Shown: positions 17,032 through 24,472, counted from the stretch's first letter. The stretch is DNA of 35,907 nt from Candidatus Kerfeldbacteria bacterium RIFCSPHIGHO2_12_FULL_48_17 (GCA_001818775.1 MHKD01000041.1:1-35907); one strand, 5' to 3'. The notes: generated from the sequence alone by a model not told the origin. Translations and numbers: made by a program.

Positions 17032-17798
17032 ATGAACCAATGAATGAAAATTTTTCCAAGAGCGATCTTGATCGGCTGGAAGAGTACATAGATGATCTCA
17101 ATCACGGTCGGTCTTCTGATGTCTTTGAAAAAATTCAAGATAAGGAACTTTTGGGTGTTTTGAAAGCGGCTCGTGACATGAAAGCCAGAGCGGCTGATGA
17201 TGAAATTGATCAGGCATTTTCCAGAAATCTTCGAAACCAAATTCTTCAGGAAGCAAAAGGCCAGGAAAGGGAAGTGCACCAAACCGGATCAGGCCGACTT
17301 TGGCGCTGGTTTGGATTCACTCTCGGCACCGTTGGGATTATGGCCGCAGTACTTGGCGTAGCGCTGGTCGTGACAGATCAAAAAAATACCAGCGGCACGG
17401 TAACAACCGTAAAAAACACGAATACCAAAAACGAGAATGTAAACCAGCCGGCAGTCACCGATAATAACCAAAACACGAATGGAACCGTAAACCGTAATCA
17501 GGGAACGGAAATTGTCCAGATCACCAACAGCGACACTCCGGAAAATCAGACAAATACCAACACAACAGTGCTTCCCGACGGCACGGAAACACTCGCAATA
17601 GCCGGAGGTGAAAATATTGAGGACGACGTCGTTGCCGCCTCGAGCGTAGAGATACCGATTGGCAGTTATGAGCTAACTCAGGCCGAGATCTCCATTGATG
17701 TGGCCAGTATTGAGAGTACCGTGAATGAAGTCGACCAGTGGATCGCCGATCCGGTATATGCGCAGCTCGAACAAGACACATCGCAAATTAAGCTTTAA
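17028..17798 (+). CDS. Probable membrane anti-sigma factor
   Basis: The 256-residue protein has a charged cytoplasmic N-terminus of about 90 residues, one membrane segment (about 97-118, GFTLGTVGIMAAVLGVALVV) and an outer part that starts with a Thr/Asn-rich linker (NTNTKNENVNQ and similar). No HxxxCxxC zinc motif is seen, so it is not a ZAS-type anti-sigma. The call rests on the ATGA overlap with the ECF sigma gene and on topology. It could instead be an uncharacterised membrane partner. The Asn/Thr linker probably spans or attaches to the wall. Confidence 0.6.
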   Translation: MNEPMNENFSKSDLDRLEEYIDDLNHGRSSDVFEKIQDKELLGVLKAARDMKARAADDEIDQAFSRNLRNQILQEAKGQEREVHQTGSGRLWRWFGFTLGTVGIMAAVLGVALVVTDQKNTSGTVTTVKNTNTKNENVNQPAVTDNNQNTNGTVNRNQGTEIVQITNSDTPENQTNTNTTVLPDGTETLAIAGGENIEDDVVAASSVEIPIGSYELTQAEISIDVASIESTVNEVDQWIADPVYAQLEQDTSQIKL

Positions 17799-17806
17799 CC
17801 ATACGT

Positions 17807-18601
17807 ATGAATAGCAGGTTCACAACAATTTTTTTCAGCTTCATGGTGATGAGCGCCATGGTTTTTGCGTATGCACCAAGCGCTGCGTCGGCAGACACAA
17901 CAGCTTCCCAGGATATACTCGATGAAACCCGCTCAGGATGGGAAGAGATGAAGGCAAAAGTTGAGGTCGGGATAGATACGATCTCAAACGAACTCCAGAA
18001 ATCGCTGTTGGAGAGTGGGCGCGCGTTTCTTGTGGCCATACAAGATACAGCTATGGGATTCATGAGTGAACTCCAGTCACGCATATCCGGATCCGGAAAG
18101 GCATCCCAGGGGGAGCAAGAAAGGATCACCCAGACCCTGGCGAATATCACAGAAAATATAGAGAACAAGCAAGCGGAGATTGCCAGCAGTCAAAGCATCT
18201 CCGATCTGGAAAATATCGCCAAGAGCATTCAAACCGAGGTTAATGCCTCAAAAGAGCAACTCGAGCGTTACAAAATAGCAGCGGTGTATGAAACATTAAC
18301 CAGGAGTCGGAACCGTGCTGCTGAGCTGCAGGTTCAATTGAACGAAGATATAAAAAAGCTCAACCAATCGGGAAAAAATACAGTGCAATTACAGTCACTT
18401 GCCGGTCAATATCAATCGTCACTGGATAGTCTCGATACGGTTGTCACTGGCCTGCAAACCATGCTCGCAGGCGCGACGACCGAAGCGAATGTAGCGGAGG
18501 GTTTGGAGTTTATACAATCAGGGAAGCAGCAGCTGACAAACTTACAAAGAATTTCTCAAGACATAGTCGGCGAATTACGAAAACTCGCCGGCACGAATTG
18601 A
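17807..18601 (+). CDS. Secreted coiled-coil protein, function unknown
   Basis: I do not recognise the family. The 264-residue protein begins with a signal peptide (MNSRFTTIFFSFMVMSAMVFAYAPSAASA) with likely cleavage after the ASA near residue 29. The rest is almost entirely helical and rich in Gln, Glu, Ser and Leu, with coiled-coil heptads from about residue 95 onward, and no Cys. It is the third gene of the sigma/anti-sigma operon (8-base gap), and a terminator follows. An extracytoplasmic partner or target of the sigma system is plausible. Confidence 0.65.
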   Translation: MNSRFTTIFFSFMVMSAMVFAYAPSAASADTTASQDILDETRSGWEEMKAKVEVGIDTISNELQKSLLESGRAFLVAIQDTAMGFMSELQSRISGSGKASQGEQERITQTLANITENIENKQAEIASSQSISDLENIAKSIQTEVNASKEQLERYKIAAVYETLTRSRNRAAELQVQLNEDIKKLNQSGKNTVQLQSLAGQYQSSLDSLDTVVTGLQTMLAGATTEANVAEGLEFIQSGKQQLTNLQRISQDIVGELRKLAGTN

Positions 18602-18637
18602 CAGACCCTTGATAGGGACACTGTTCAGCGGCAATCG

Positions 18638-18668
18638 AACACACGCCCGAAGAAGCGTGTGTTTTTTA
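18638..18668 (+). terminator. Rho-independent terminator of the sigma operon
   Basis: ACACACGC (18639-18646) pairs perfectly with GCGTGTGT (18655-18662) around an 8-base loop, and the stem runs into TTTTTT. It closes the sigma/anti-sigma/coiled-coil operon 37 bases after the last stop. Confidence 0.85.
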
Positions 18669-18763
18669 TCAAAGTTCGGGCAAAACAGGGAAGATTGCCT
18701 ATGAACAAGAACATGAAAATTTCACTAATGTTAAATAAAAAATAAATAGTACGTCAGCGCGTA

Positions 18764-18792
18764 TTGACAAAAAAGAGCCATTGCGCTATCAT
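18764..18792 (+). promoter_or_regulatory. Sigma-70 promoter of the structured RNA
   Basis: TTGACA at 18764-18769 and TATCAT at 18787-18792 are separated by 17 bases. The start is predicted at about 18799. No substantial ORF follows for about 260 bases, which fits an RNA gene or a long leader. Confidence 0.75.
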
Positions 18793-18798
18793 ACATAT

Positions 18799-19040
18799 AC
18801 GTTTTTTTGTAAAAAAGTCACAAAACGAGAGAAAAGCCCCATGACGCGGGTCTTTCCATATGGGACGGAAGAAGAGACCAGGTAGGAGCGGCCGTTTCCC
18901 TCCAAACGACTGTCTGCTACCTGATCTCTGCAGCCGTTACACGTCCGGAGATACCAGTCTTATTTCCTGATCGTATCGTATTCACCTGATACCGTTATGA
19001 AATAAGCTGATATCTCATGAGGTGGTGACCTCATCTTTTA
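18799..19040 (+). ncRNA. Candidate structured RNA of about 240 nt, family unknown
   Basis: A strong promoter drives a stretch with several long paired regions. GAGACCAGGTAG (18874-18885) pairs with CTACCTGATCTC (18917-18928), 11 of 12 positions. Inside it CGTTT (18893-18897) and AAACG (18904-18908) hold a CCCTCC loop. GAGATACCAGTCTTATTTC (18948-18966) pairs with GAAATAAGCTGATATCTC (18999-19016) with one bulge and one mismatch. A final hairpin ATGAGGT/ACCTCAT (19017-19034) runs into CTTTT and looks like an intrinsic terminator. The 3' boundary is taken from that hairpin. I could not match it to 6S, SRP, tmRNA or a riboswitch. It could also be the leader of the 36-residue ORF that follows. Confidence 0.6.
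19017..19039 (+). terminator. Terminator-like hairpin at the end of the structured RNA
   Basis: A 7-bp perfect stem (ATGAGGT at 19017-19023, ACCTCAT at 19028-19034) with a GGTG loop is followed by CTTTT. The T-run is short, so some read-through into the small ORF at 19058 is likely. Confidence 0.5.
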
Positions 19041-19057
19041 AAAGTTTAACCAAATAA

Positions 19058-19168
19058 ATGAGCAAACAAAAAAGAGTCGACGAAGCTGACAAACTTTTAC
19101 AGGAACTCAAAAAAGTGGAAGCTGAGGCAGATAGTCTGATAGAGCAACAGGAAAAGGGGAGAGAGTAG
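19058..19168 (+). CDS. Small 36-residue charged coiled-coil peptide
   Basis: The frame starts ATGAGCAAACAA and encodes a 36-residue peptide (MSKQKRVDEADKLLQELKKV and so on) with a clear heptad pattern and high Lys/Glu content. There is no visible Shine-Dalgarno. It lies 18 bases after the terminator-like hairpin of the structured RNA. Its TAG stop is formed by the first three bases of element B1. The original reading frame may therefore have been longer and cut by the insertion. Coding is plausible because of the amphipathic pattern, but not proven. Confidence 0.4.
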   Translation: MSKQKRVDEADKLLQELKKVEAEADSLIEQQEKGRE

Positions 19169-19327
19169 AGCTCATCTCAAAAATAATCTTTTACTGCAAT
19201 TTCAGATTTTCAGCTGCAAAATATTCAGATTTCGTCAGTATAGTAGTCACTATTCCTCCTCAATCTTCATATTTTTCGCTCGAAAATCTGAAATTTCGTC
19301 ACAAAGCTATTTTTGAGATGAGCTCTA
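19166..19327 (+). mobile_element. Element B1, 162-bp inverted-repeat element
   Basis: The 20-base ends TAGAGCTCATCTCAAAAATA and TATTTTTGAGATGAGCTCTA are perfect inverted repeats. Inside are a CTGCAA motif near the left end, the core CTATTCCTCCTCAATCTTCA (from 19250) shared with B2, C1 and C2, and TTTCGTCACAAAGC near the right end. The left end overlaps the TAG stop of the small ORF. A terminator follows 12 bases after the right end. Confidence 0.85.
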
Positions 19328-19338
19328 ACAAAATGATC

Positions 19339-19369
19339 AAAGAACCGGCAGAAGCGGGTTCTTTTTTTT
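19339..19369 (+). terminator. Rho-independent terminator before ftsW
   Basis: AAGAACC (19340-19346) pairs with GGTTCTT (19357-19363), followed by a run of T to 19369. It probably ended the small-ORF transcript before element B1 inserted upstream, and it insulates the ftsW promoter, which starts about 10 bases later. Confidence 0.8.
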
Positions 19370-19378
19370 GGTAAAAAG

Positions 19379-19387
19379 TGGTATAAT
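19379..19387 (+). promoter_or_regulatory. Extended -10 promoter of the ftsW-mur operon
   Basis: TGGTATAAT (19379-19387) is a perfect extended -10 box. The expected start is 19393-19396, and the ftsW ATG is at 19396, so the transcript would be leaderless or nearly so. No good -35 is seen at 17 bases (TTCTTT), which is typical for extended -10 promoters. Confidence 0.7.
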
Positions 19388-19395
19388 AAAATTCA

Positions 19396-20550
19396 ATGAA
19401 ATCATACAGCAGGGCGCTTCCCAAGCGCGTACAAAAACCGAGTAGACCCTTCTCGGACGGTCATCAGGCAGATTATGTTTTACTCGCTCTTTTGGGTATC
19501 ATCATACTCGTCGGCCTGGTCATGCTGTCTTCGGCATCGAGTGTTGTTGCATTTGAAACATTCGGAGATACCAACTACTATCTTAAGCATCAGTTTCTCT
19601 ACGGCATTTTGCTTGGAGGGATAGCACTCTTTGTTTTTTCAAAAATCGATTATCGCGTTTGGAAAAGATATTCTTTCCTCCTGCTGGTCGTCACCATTTT
19701 TTTACTTATTATCGTACTGATCCCGGGCATTGGTTATGAATATCTCGGAGCGAGACGATGGATAAATATCGGAGGCGTGTTATTTCAGCCGACAGAAGTC
19801 GCGAAGCTTACTTTTCTCATTTATTTAGCGACATGGCTGGAGAAACGAGAAAAACACGTAGAAAATTTTGCGTACGGTTTTCTTGCCTTTATATTTCTAT
19901 TGGGGATTGTTTCTATACTCATCTTGCTTGAGCCCAACATGAGTACGATGATCATTATTGCTGTTATTTCACTGGTGGTCTACTTTGTGGGTGGCGCTCA
20001 CGTAAAACACCTGAGCATCCTGGGCGTGGGCGGTATCGGTTTATTCATTCTGCTTGCAAAAATAGCCCCCTACCGTGCGGCACGTTTTAAGGTCTTTCTC
20101 AATCCCGAGCTCGATCCGCTGGGGATAGGTTATCACATTAATCAGGCACTCCTGGCCATCGGCTCAGGTGGAATCTTCGGACAGGGACTGGGTCACTCAC
20201 GGCAGAAATACAACTACCTCCCAGAAGTGACAAGCGATTCCATTTTTGCCATCATCGCCGAAGAGCTCGGTTTTATCATCGCCATCGGCATTATCGCACT
20301 GTTTATCGCTTTGATGATTCGCGGTTTTAAAATAAGCAGACAAGCGTCCGACATGTTTGGCAAGCTGGTCGCCGCCGGTATCACCGCCTGGATTACGTTC
20401 CAGGCATTTGTAAATATCGGATCGATGCTGTCACTCTTACCTCTCACAGGAATTCCATTACCATTTATCAGTTACGGCAGTTCATCGGTGTTGACGCTTA
20501 TGGCGGCGTTTGGTATTTTACTTAACATATCAAAACATACAAAATCATGA
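19396..20550 (+). CDS. ftsW: FtsW, SEDS-family peptidoglycan glycosyltransferase
   Basis: The 384-residue protein is polytopic, with about ten membrane segments. SEDS signatures include GARRWINIGGVLFQPTEVAKL, GYHINQALLAIGSGGIFGQGLG, PEVTSDSIFAIIAEELGF (with the catalytic Asp region) and GIPLPFISYGSSS near the end. FtsW polymerises lipid II at the septum with a partner class B PBP, which is not in this window. RodA is the alternative; placement directly before murG-murC-murB favours FtsW. It overlaps murG by ATGA. The basic N-terminus (KRVQKPSRPF) is cytoplasmic. Confidence 0.9.
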   Translation: MKSYSRALPKRVQKPSRPFSDGHQADYVLLALLGIIILVGLVMLSSASSVVAFETFGDTNYYLKHQFLYGILLGGIALFVFSKIDYRVWKRYSFLLLVVTIFLLIIVLIPGIGYEYLGARRWINIGGVLFQPTEVAKLTFLIYLATWLEKREKHVENFAYGFLAFIFLLGIVSILILLEPNMSTMIIIAVISLVVYFVGGAHVKHLSILGVGGIGLFILLAKIAPYRAARFKVFLNPELDPLGIGYHINQALLAIGSGGIFGQGLGHSRQKYNYLPEVTSDSIFAIIAEELGFIIAIGIIALFIALMIRGFKISRQASDMFGKLVAAGITAWITFQAFVNIGSMLSLLPLTGIPLPFISYGSSSVLTLMAAFGILLNISKHTKS

Positions 20551-21608
20551 GGTTTCTTCTATCTGGAGGCGGCACAGGAGGACCAACCAGTACACTGCTC
20601 AGCCTGATTCCGGAATTAAAGCGGCATTACAAACGGGCGGAATTTTTATTTGTCGGTGATGATGCCGGTATCACGAAGAGTCTGGTGGAACAGGCCGGTA
20701 TCCCCATGGAGACCATATCCGCCGGCAAATTCCGCCGGTACGCCAGTGCCAAAAATTTCACCGATGTGGGGCAGGTTTTCAGGGGTATCGGCCAGGCAAA
20801 GAAAATTATCGAAAAATGGAAGCCGGATATTATCATATCGGCCGGAAGTTTTGTTTCGGTGCCCATGGTGATTGCCGGCTGGATGAAAAGCGTGCCCGTG
20901 CTCATTCATCAGCAGGATGCCAAAGCAGGACTCGCCAACAAGATCATGTCACCGTTTGCACACAGCATAACAACAGCTTTGGAAGTTTCCTGCGCGGCGT
21001 TTCCACCGCATAAAACGCACTGGACCGGCAACCCGGCGCGCGATACAATTTTGCATGGAGATCGGCGCAAGGCGCAGGAAAAATTTCACCTGGAAAATGA
21101 CGCGTCAACATTGTTGGTGGTGGGCGGAGGCACAGGCGCCGCCGGACTGAATATGCTTATAGAAGATGCGGGTGAACAGCTCGCGGAAGTATGCAACATT
21201 ATCCATATTACGGGGATGGGTAAGAAAACCGTGTGGCGGCATGAGCGTTATCATCCCATTGAGTTTGCAGAACAAGATTTCGGTGATATATTGGCAGCGA
21301 GCGATGTGGTGGTTTCCCGGGCGGGTATGGCGGCGGCGACCGAACTGGCAGCGCTGAAAAAACCGGTGATCTTTGTGCCCATGCCGGACTCACATCAGGA
21401 AAAAAACGCTCAGATTTTCGCGGAAGCGGAGGCTGGATTGGTGGTACAACAGGCGGAAGGCGCGCAGAAGCTGGTAAAAGCAGTGCAAAAGATAGTAAAG
21501 AACGGGAAATTACAAAAGGCACTGGGACAAAATTTGTTTCGGATGTTGCAACCACTGGCCTCAGTACGAAATATTATTGCGCAAATTGATACGATAGTTT
21601 CAACGTGA
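20547..21608 (+). CDS. murG: MurG, UDP-GlcNAc:lipid I GlcNAc transferase
   Basis: The 353-residue GT-B protein makes lipid II from lipid I on the inner face of the membrane. Its first loop is GGGTGGPTSTL where most MurG proteins have GGGTGGH, so the conserved His is replaced by Pro. The second Gly loop is VVGGGTGAAGLN, and the donor site is SRAGMAAATELAALKKPVIFVPMP followed by HQEKNA, which matches the conserved QxxNA. Operon position between ftsW (ATGA overlap) and murC (gap of 4 bases) supports the assignment. Confidence 0.9.
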   Translation: MRFLLSGGGTGGPTSTLLSLIPELKRHYKRAEFLFVGDDAGITKSLVEQAGIPMETISAGKFRRYASAKNFTDVGQVFRGIGQAKKIIEKWKPDIIISAGSFVSVPMVIAGWMKSVPVLIHQQDAKAGLANKIMSPFAHSITTALEVSCAAFPPHKTHWTGNPARDTILHGDRRKAQEKFHLENDASTLLVVGGGTGAAGLNMLIEDAGEQLAEVCNIIHITGMGKKTVWRHERYHPIEFAEQDFGDILAASDVVVSRAGMAAATELAALKKPVIFVPMPDSHQEKNAQIFAEAEAGLVVQQAEGAQKLVKAVQKIVKNGKLQKALGQNLFRMLQPLASVRNIIAQIDTIVST

Positions 21609-21612
21609 TTGT

Positions 21613-22992
21613 ATGGATATTCATTCAGCAAAAAAAATATACTGCATCGGCATCGGCGGCATCGGCTTATCAGCTCTGGCGCAGATTTTACTGACCAGAG
21701 GAAAAGAAGTGTATGGTTCGGACGCCACACATTCGGCGGTCATAGAAAAATTGCAATCAGCGGGTGCAAAAGTAAAGATAACGGAAGATCCAAAAGATAT
21801 ACCGAAAGATACGGATCTCATTATATACTCGGCAGCCGTCCCTGAAGATCATAAGCAGCGACAGAAAGCGCGCCAGGCCCTGATTCCGGAAATCGTCTAC
21901 CCGCAGGCCTTGGGGCAGCTCCTGCGTCGGGCCGAGTTGAGCATAGCCGTATCCGGTACCAATGGAAAAACCACCACAACAGCGATGATTGGTTTACTCC
22001 TGGAAGCGGCGGGGCTTGATCCGACGGTTATTGTCGGGAGTGTGGTGAAGCAATGGGGAAGTAACGCCCGCGCCGGAAAAAATAATGTTATGGTCGTGGA
22101 AGCGTGCGAACACAAAGCACATATGCTCCACCTGCAGCCGAACGTTATAGTGCTTACCAATATCGAAGAAGATCATCTTGATTTTTACAAAAATATACAG
22201 CATATTCAGGCGACGTTTGAAAAATATATCAAGGTATTACCGCAACACGGCTGGCTGTTTCTGAATAACGACGATGAAATTTCGCGGGAAAAACTCAAAC
22301 GGCCGCAGACGCAGATCCGCACCTTCGGCATAGATCGCGCCGCCGATACCCAGGGAAAAAATATCGTGTATCTTGATGGGAAGCAAAATTTCGAATGGTG
22401 GTTTCAGGAAAAATACATTGATGACATCGATCTGCAGGTTCCCGGAAAATTCAATGTTGCCAATGCGCTGGCCAGTATAAGCGTCGGCACGGCGCTTGGG
22501 ATAGAAACAGACGTCATTAAAAAGAGTCTGGAAAATTTTGCCGGCACCTGGCGCCGTTTTGAAACCGTCGGGCAGTGGCAGGGGGCAAGGATTATTTCCG
22601 ACTATGCCCACCACCCAACGGCTCTGGAGCAAACTTTGCGAGCGACCAAAGAAATGTACGGCGACAGGCGGGTCATTACCGTATTTCAACCGCACCAACA
22701 CAACCGCACCAAAAAACTTTTCACCGGGTTCGTTGAGTCGCTTCTGAAGGCTGATAACCTCATCATTCCTGAAATTTTTCATGTAGAGGGCCGTGAAGAC
22801 GACAGTGATGTCAGCTCCAAAGACCTGGTCGAAGCCATCACCAAAAAAGGAACGCCGGCGGTCTATGCGGCAGATCTCAGTCAAACAGAGAAAATTTTAA
22901 AAAAAACCGTGCAGGCAGGTGACGTCATCCTCATGATGGGGGCGGGTGATATTTATACATTAGCGGAAAAGTTATGTCAGAAAAAAAGTTAA
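21613..22992 (+). CDS. murC: MurC, UDP-MurNAc-L-alanine ligase
   Basis: The 459-residue Mur ligase begins with a Rossmann-type loop (CIGIGGIGLSALAQIL). The ATP-binding motif is GTNGKTTTTAMIG (about residue 114 onward), the central domain has EACEHKAHMLHL and NIEEDHLDFY, and the C-terminal domain has YAHHPTALEQTL. These match MurC, which adds the first amino acid to UDP-MurNAc in the cytoplasm. It overlaps murB by 19 bases. The GACEYRRSF-type signature of many MurC proteins is EACEHKAHM here, a form within the family range. Confidence 0.93.
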   Translation: MDIHSAKKIYCIGIGGIGLSALAQILLTRGKEVYGSDATHSAVIEKLQSAGAKVKITEDPKDIPKDTDLIIYSAAVPEDHKQRQKARQALIPEIVYPQALGQLLRRAELSIAVSGTNGKTTTTAMIGLLLEAAGLDPTVIVGSVVKQWGSNARAGKNNVMVVEACEHKAHMLHLQPNVIVLTNIEEDHLDFYKNIQHIQATFEKYIKVLPQHGWLFLNNDDEISREKLKRPQTQIRTFGIDRAADTQGKNIVYLDGKQNFEWWFQEKYIDDIDLQVPGKFNVANALASISVGTALGIETDVIKKSLENFAGTWRRFETVGQWQGARIISDYAHHPTALEQTLRATKEMYGDRRVITVFQPHQHNRTKKLFTGFVESLLKADNLIIPEIFHVEGREDDSDVSSKDLVEAITKKGTPAVYAADLSQTEKILKKTVQAGDVILMMGAGDIYTLAEKLCQKKS

Positions 22993-23858
22993 ACCTGCCG
23001 GATCTGCGGGAAAACGTGCCGCTTGCCCCGCTTACCACCATGAAGGTGGGTGGGCCGGCTCGCTATTTCCTGGAAGCCAAAACCACCGAGAGCATTGTGC
23101 AGGCGGTCCATTCGGCCCAGGAGAGCGGCATTCCCTACGTAATGCTCGGCGGCGGGAGCAATGTTTTGATTTCTGACGAAGGATTCAGGGGTTTGGTGAT
23201 TCGGACAAAAAATGTCGGTTATGAATTCCGGGGTGAAAAGCTTGTGGCTGAAGCGGGAGTGCCGCTGATTACGTTGGTAATGCAGTCAGCCAAGCGTAAT
23301 CTGCTCGGGCTCGAATGGGCGGCCGGAATACCGGGCACGCTCGGAGGCGCCGTACGCGGCAATGCCGGTTCCATGGGTTCGGATATGCAGGCGATTATTG
23401 ATGAGGTGGAAATACTCACCCGTGATGGCGCCAAAAAAACTTTGAGCAATAAGGAATGCGAATTTGCCTATCGCAATAGCCGTATCAAGAAAAATAAGGA
23501 AACGGTTTTGCAGGCCACGCTGAAATTGCGACCAGGCAAGACAGGGGAAGCGCAGGACAAGGTGAAACAAAATTTCAGCAAGAAACATAGTAGTCAGGAT
23601 CTCAAGCACCCCAGTTGTGGTTGTATGTTCACCAATCCTTTGCCGCAACACGCTGGAAGATTGCTAGAAGAAGCGGGGCTCAAGGGTTTTCAGATCGGTG
23701 GAGCCAAAGTTTCCGATGTGCATGCGAATTTTATTATAAACGATGGGACAGCGCGTGCCGAAGATATCGTGATACTCATCAGTGCAATCAAGCAAAAAAT
23801 TCGGGTCAAGTTTGGTGTGCAGTTACACGAAGAGGTGCAGTACATCGGGTTCGATTAG
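22974..23858 (+). CDS. murB: MurB, UDP-N-acetylenolpyruvoylglucosamine reductase
   Basis: The 294-residue FAD enzyme starts with LAPLTTMKVGGPARYF, then MLGGGSNVLISDEGF (FAD binding), EWAAGIPGTLGGAVRGNAGSMG and YRNSRIKK. The usual GSxFKNP motif with the catalytic Ser appears as CGCMFTNP, so the proton-donating Ser seems to be Cys. AGRLLEEAGLKGFQIGGAKVSDVHANFI and a late Glu complete the site. The length is that of the short type II MurB. Its TAG stop coincides with the start of a partial B element (23856). Confidence 0.93.
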   Translation: MSEKKLNLPDLRENVPLAPLTTMKVGGPARYFLEAKTTESIVQAVHSAQESGIPYVMLGGGSNVLISDEGFRGLVIRTKNVGYEFRGEKLVAEAGVPLITLVMQSAKRNLLGLEWAAGIPGTLGGAVRGNAGSMGSDMQAIIDEVEILTRDGAKKTLSNKECEFAYRNSRIKKNKETVLQATLKLRPGKTGEAQDKVKQNFSKKHSSQDLKHPSCGCMFTNPLPQHAGRLLEEAGLKGFQIGGAKVSDVHANFIINDGTARAEDIVILISAIKQKIRVKFGVQLHEEVQYIGFD

Positions 23859-23896
23859 AGGCATCTCAAAACATTTTTCAAAAATAATCTTTAACG
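23856..23896 (+). repeat. Partial B-type element (B3), left end only
   Basis: TAGAGGCATCTCAAAA followed, after a short insertion, by AAAAATAATCTTTAAC resembles the first 30 bases of element B1 (TAGAGCTCATCTCAAAAATA and ATCTTTTAC). No core and no right end follow. It starts with the murB stop TAG, as B1 starts with the stop of the small ORF, and forms most of the leader of hpf. Confidence 0.5.
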
Positions 23897-23904
23897 GTAA
23901 AAAT

Positions 23905-24237
23905 ATGAATGCACAAATTCATGCAAAAAATTGTGAGCTGAATGAGGTGGAAGAAGATTATATCCACAGGAAGCTCCAGAACTTGGAAAAAATTCATGAA
24001 AACATTATCGCCGTAAAAGTTGATGTGGCAAAAGACGCGCATCATAAAACCGGCTACGTATATACCATGAAAGTTCACGTGAGCGTTCCCAAGCAGTTGC
24101 TTATGGCGGAAGAAGTGGGTTCCACGGTACAGCAGGCGGTTGATTTGATTGAAAATGAACTGACTCGCCAGCTCAAACGCTACAAAGAAAAGCTGATAAG
24201 CAAAAATATAAAGGCCGCGCGACTGAGAAGGGAATAG
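23905..24237 (+). CDS. Ribosome hibernation-promoting factor, short HPF/RaiA type
   Basis: Starting at ATG 23905 (MNAQIHAKNCELNEVEEDYI) the protein has 110 residues, the short HPF/YfiA length without the C-terminal dimerisation domain of long HPF. The fold pattern beta-alpha-beta-beta-beta-alpha is visible, with LQNLEKIHENIIAVKVDV, KVHVSVPKQLLMAEE, and a final basic helix (NELTRQLKRYKEKLISK). This protein sits in the 30S decoding channel and inactivates ribosomes in slow growth. It may be co-transcribed with the mur operon by read-through. Confidence 0.85.
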   Translation: MNAQIHAKNCELNEVEEDYIHRKLQNLEKIHENIIAVKVDVAKDAHHKTGYVYTMKVHVSVPKQLLMAEEVGSTVQQAVDLIENELTRQLKRYKEKLISKNIKAARLRRE

Positions 24238-24273
24238 GCGGAAGTCACGGGAAAAACTCTAAAAGCGTCTGCA

Positions 24274-24307
24274 GCTGGATCCGGCGCCTGTCTTGTGGCC
24301 ATCCAGC
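24274..24307 (+). other. Hairpin downstream of hpf without a T-run
   Basis: GCTGGAT (24274-24280) and ATCCAGC (24301-24307) form a perfect 7-bp stem that may extend inward with GGC/GCC. It is 37 bases after the hpf stop, and element B2 starts 5 bases later. It may be the terminator of the mur-hpf operon whose T-run was removed by the insertion. Nothing else is recognised between 24238 and 24311. Confidence 0.4.
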
Positions 24308-24311
24308 ATGT

Positions 24312-24472
24312 TAGAACCCATCTCAAAAATAATATTTTACTGCAATTTCAGATTTTTGTCTGCAAAACATTCAGATTTCGTCGGCATAGTTGTACTATTC
24401 CTCCTCAATCTTCATGTTTTTCGTCAAAAAATCTGAAATTTCGTCACAAATCTATTTTTGAGATGGGTTCTA
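24312..24472 (+). mobile_element. Element B2, 161-bp inverted-repeat element
   Basis: The perfect 20-base ends TAGAACCCATCTCAAAAATA and TATTTTTGAGATGGGTTCTA differ from those of B1 at two positions, and both arms carry the change. The core CTATTCCTCCTCAATCTTCA (from 24395) and the TTTCGTCACAAA motif are shared with B1. The interior has diverged more than that of the C pair. It lies between hpf and secA, not next to a stop codon. Confidence 0.85.

Noticed and set aside
18696-18745. Very short frame starting MNKNMKISLM before the structured RNA
   Set aside because: Only 14 codons, no ribosome site, and it lies upstream of the promoter at 18764.
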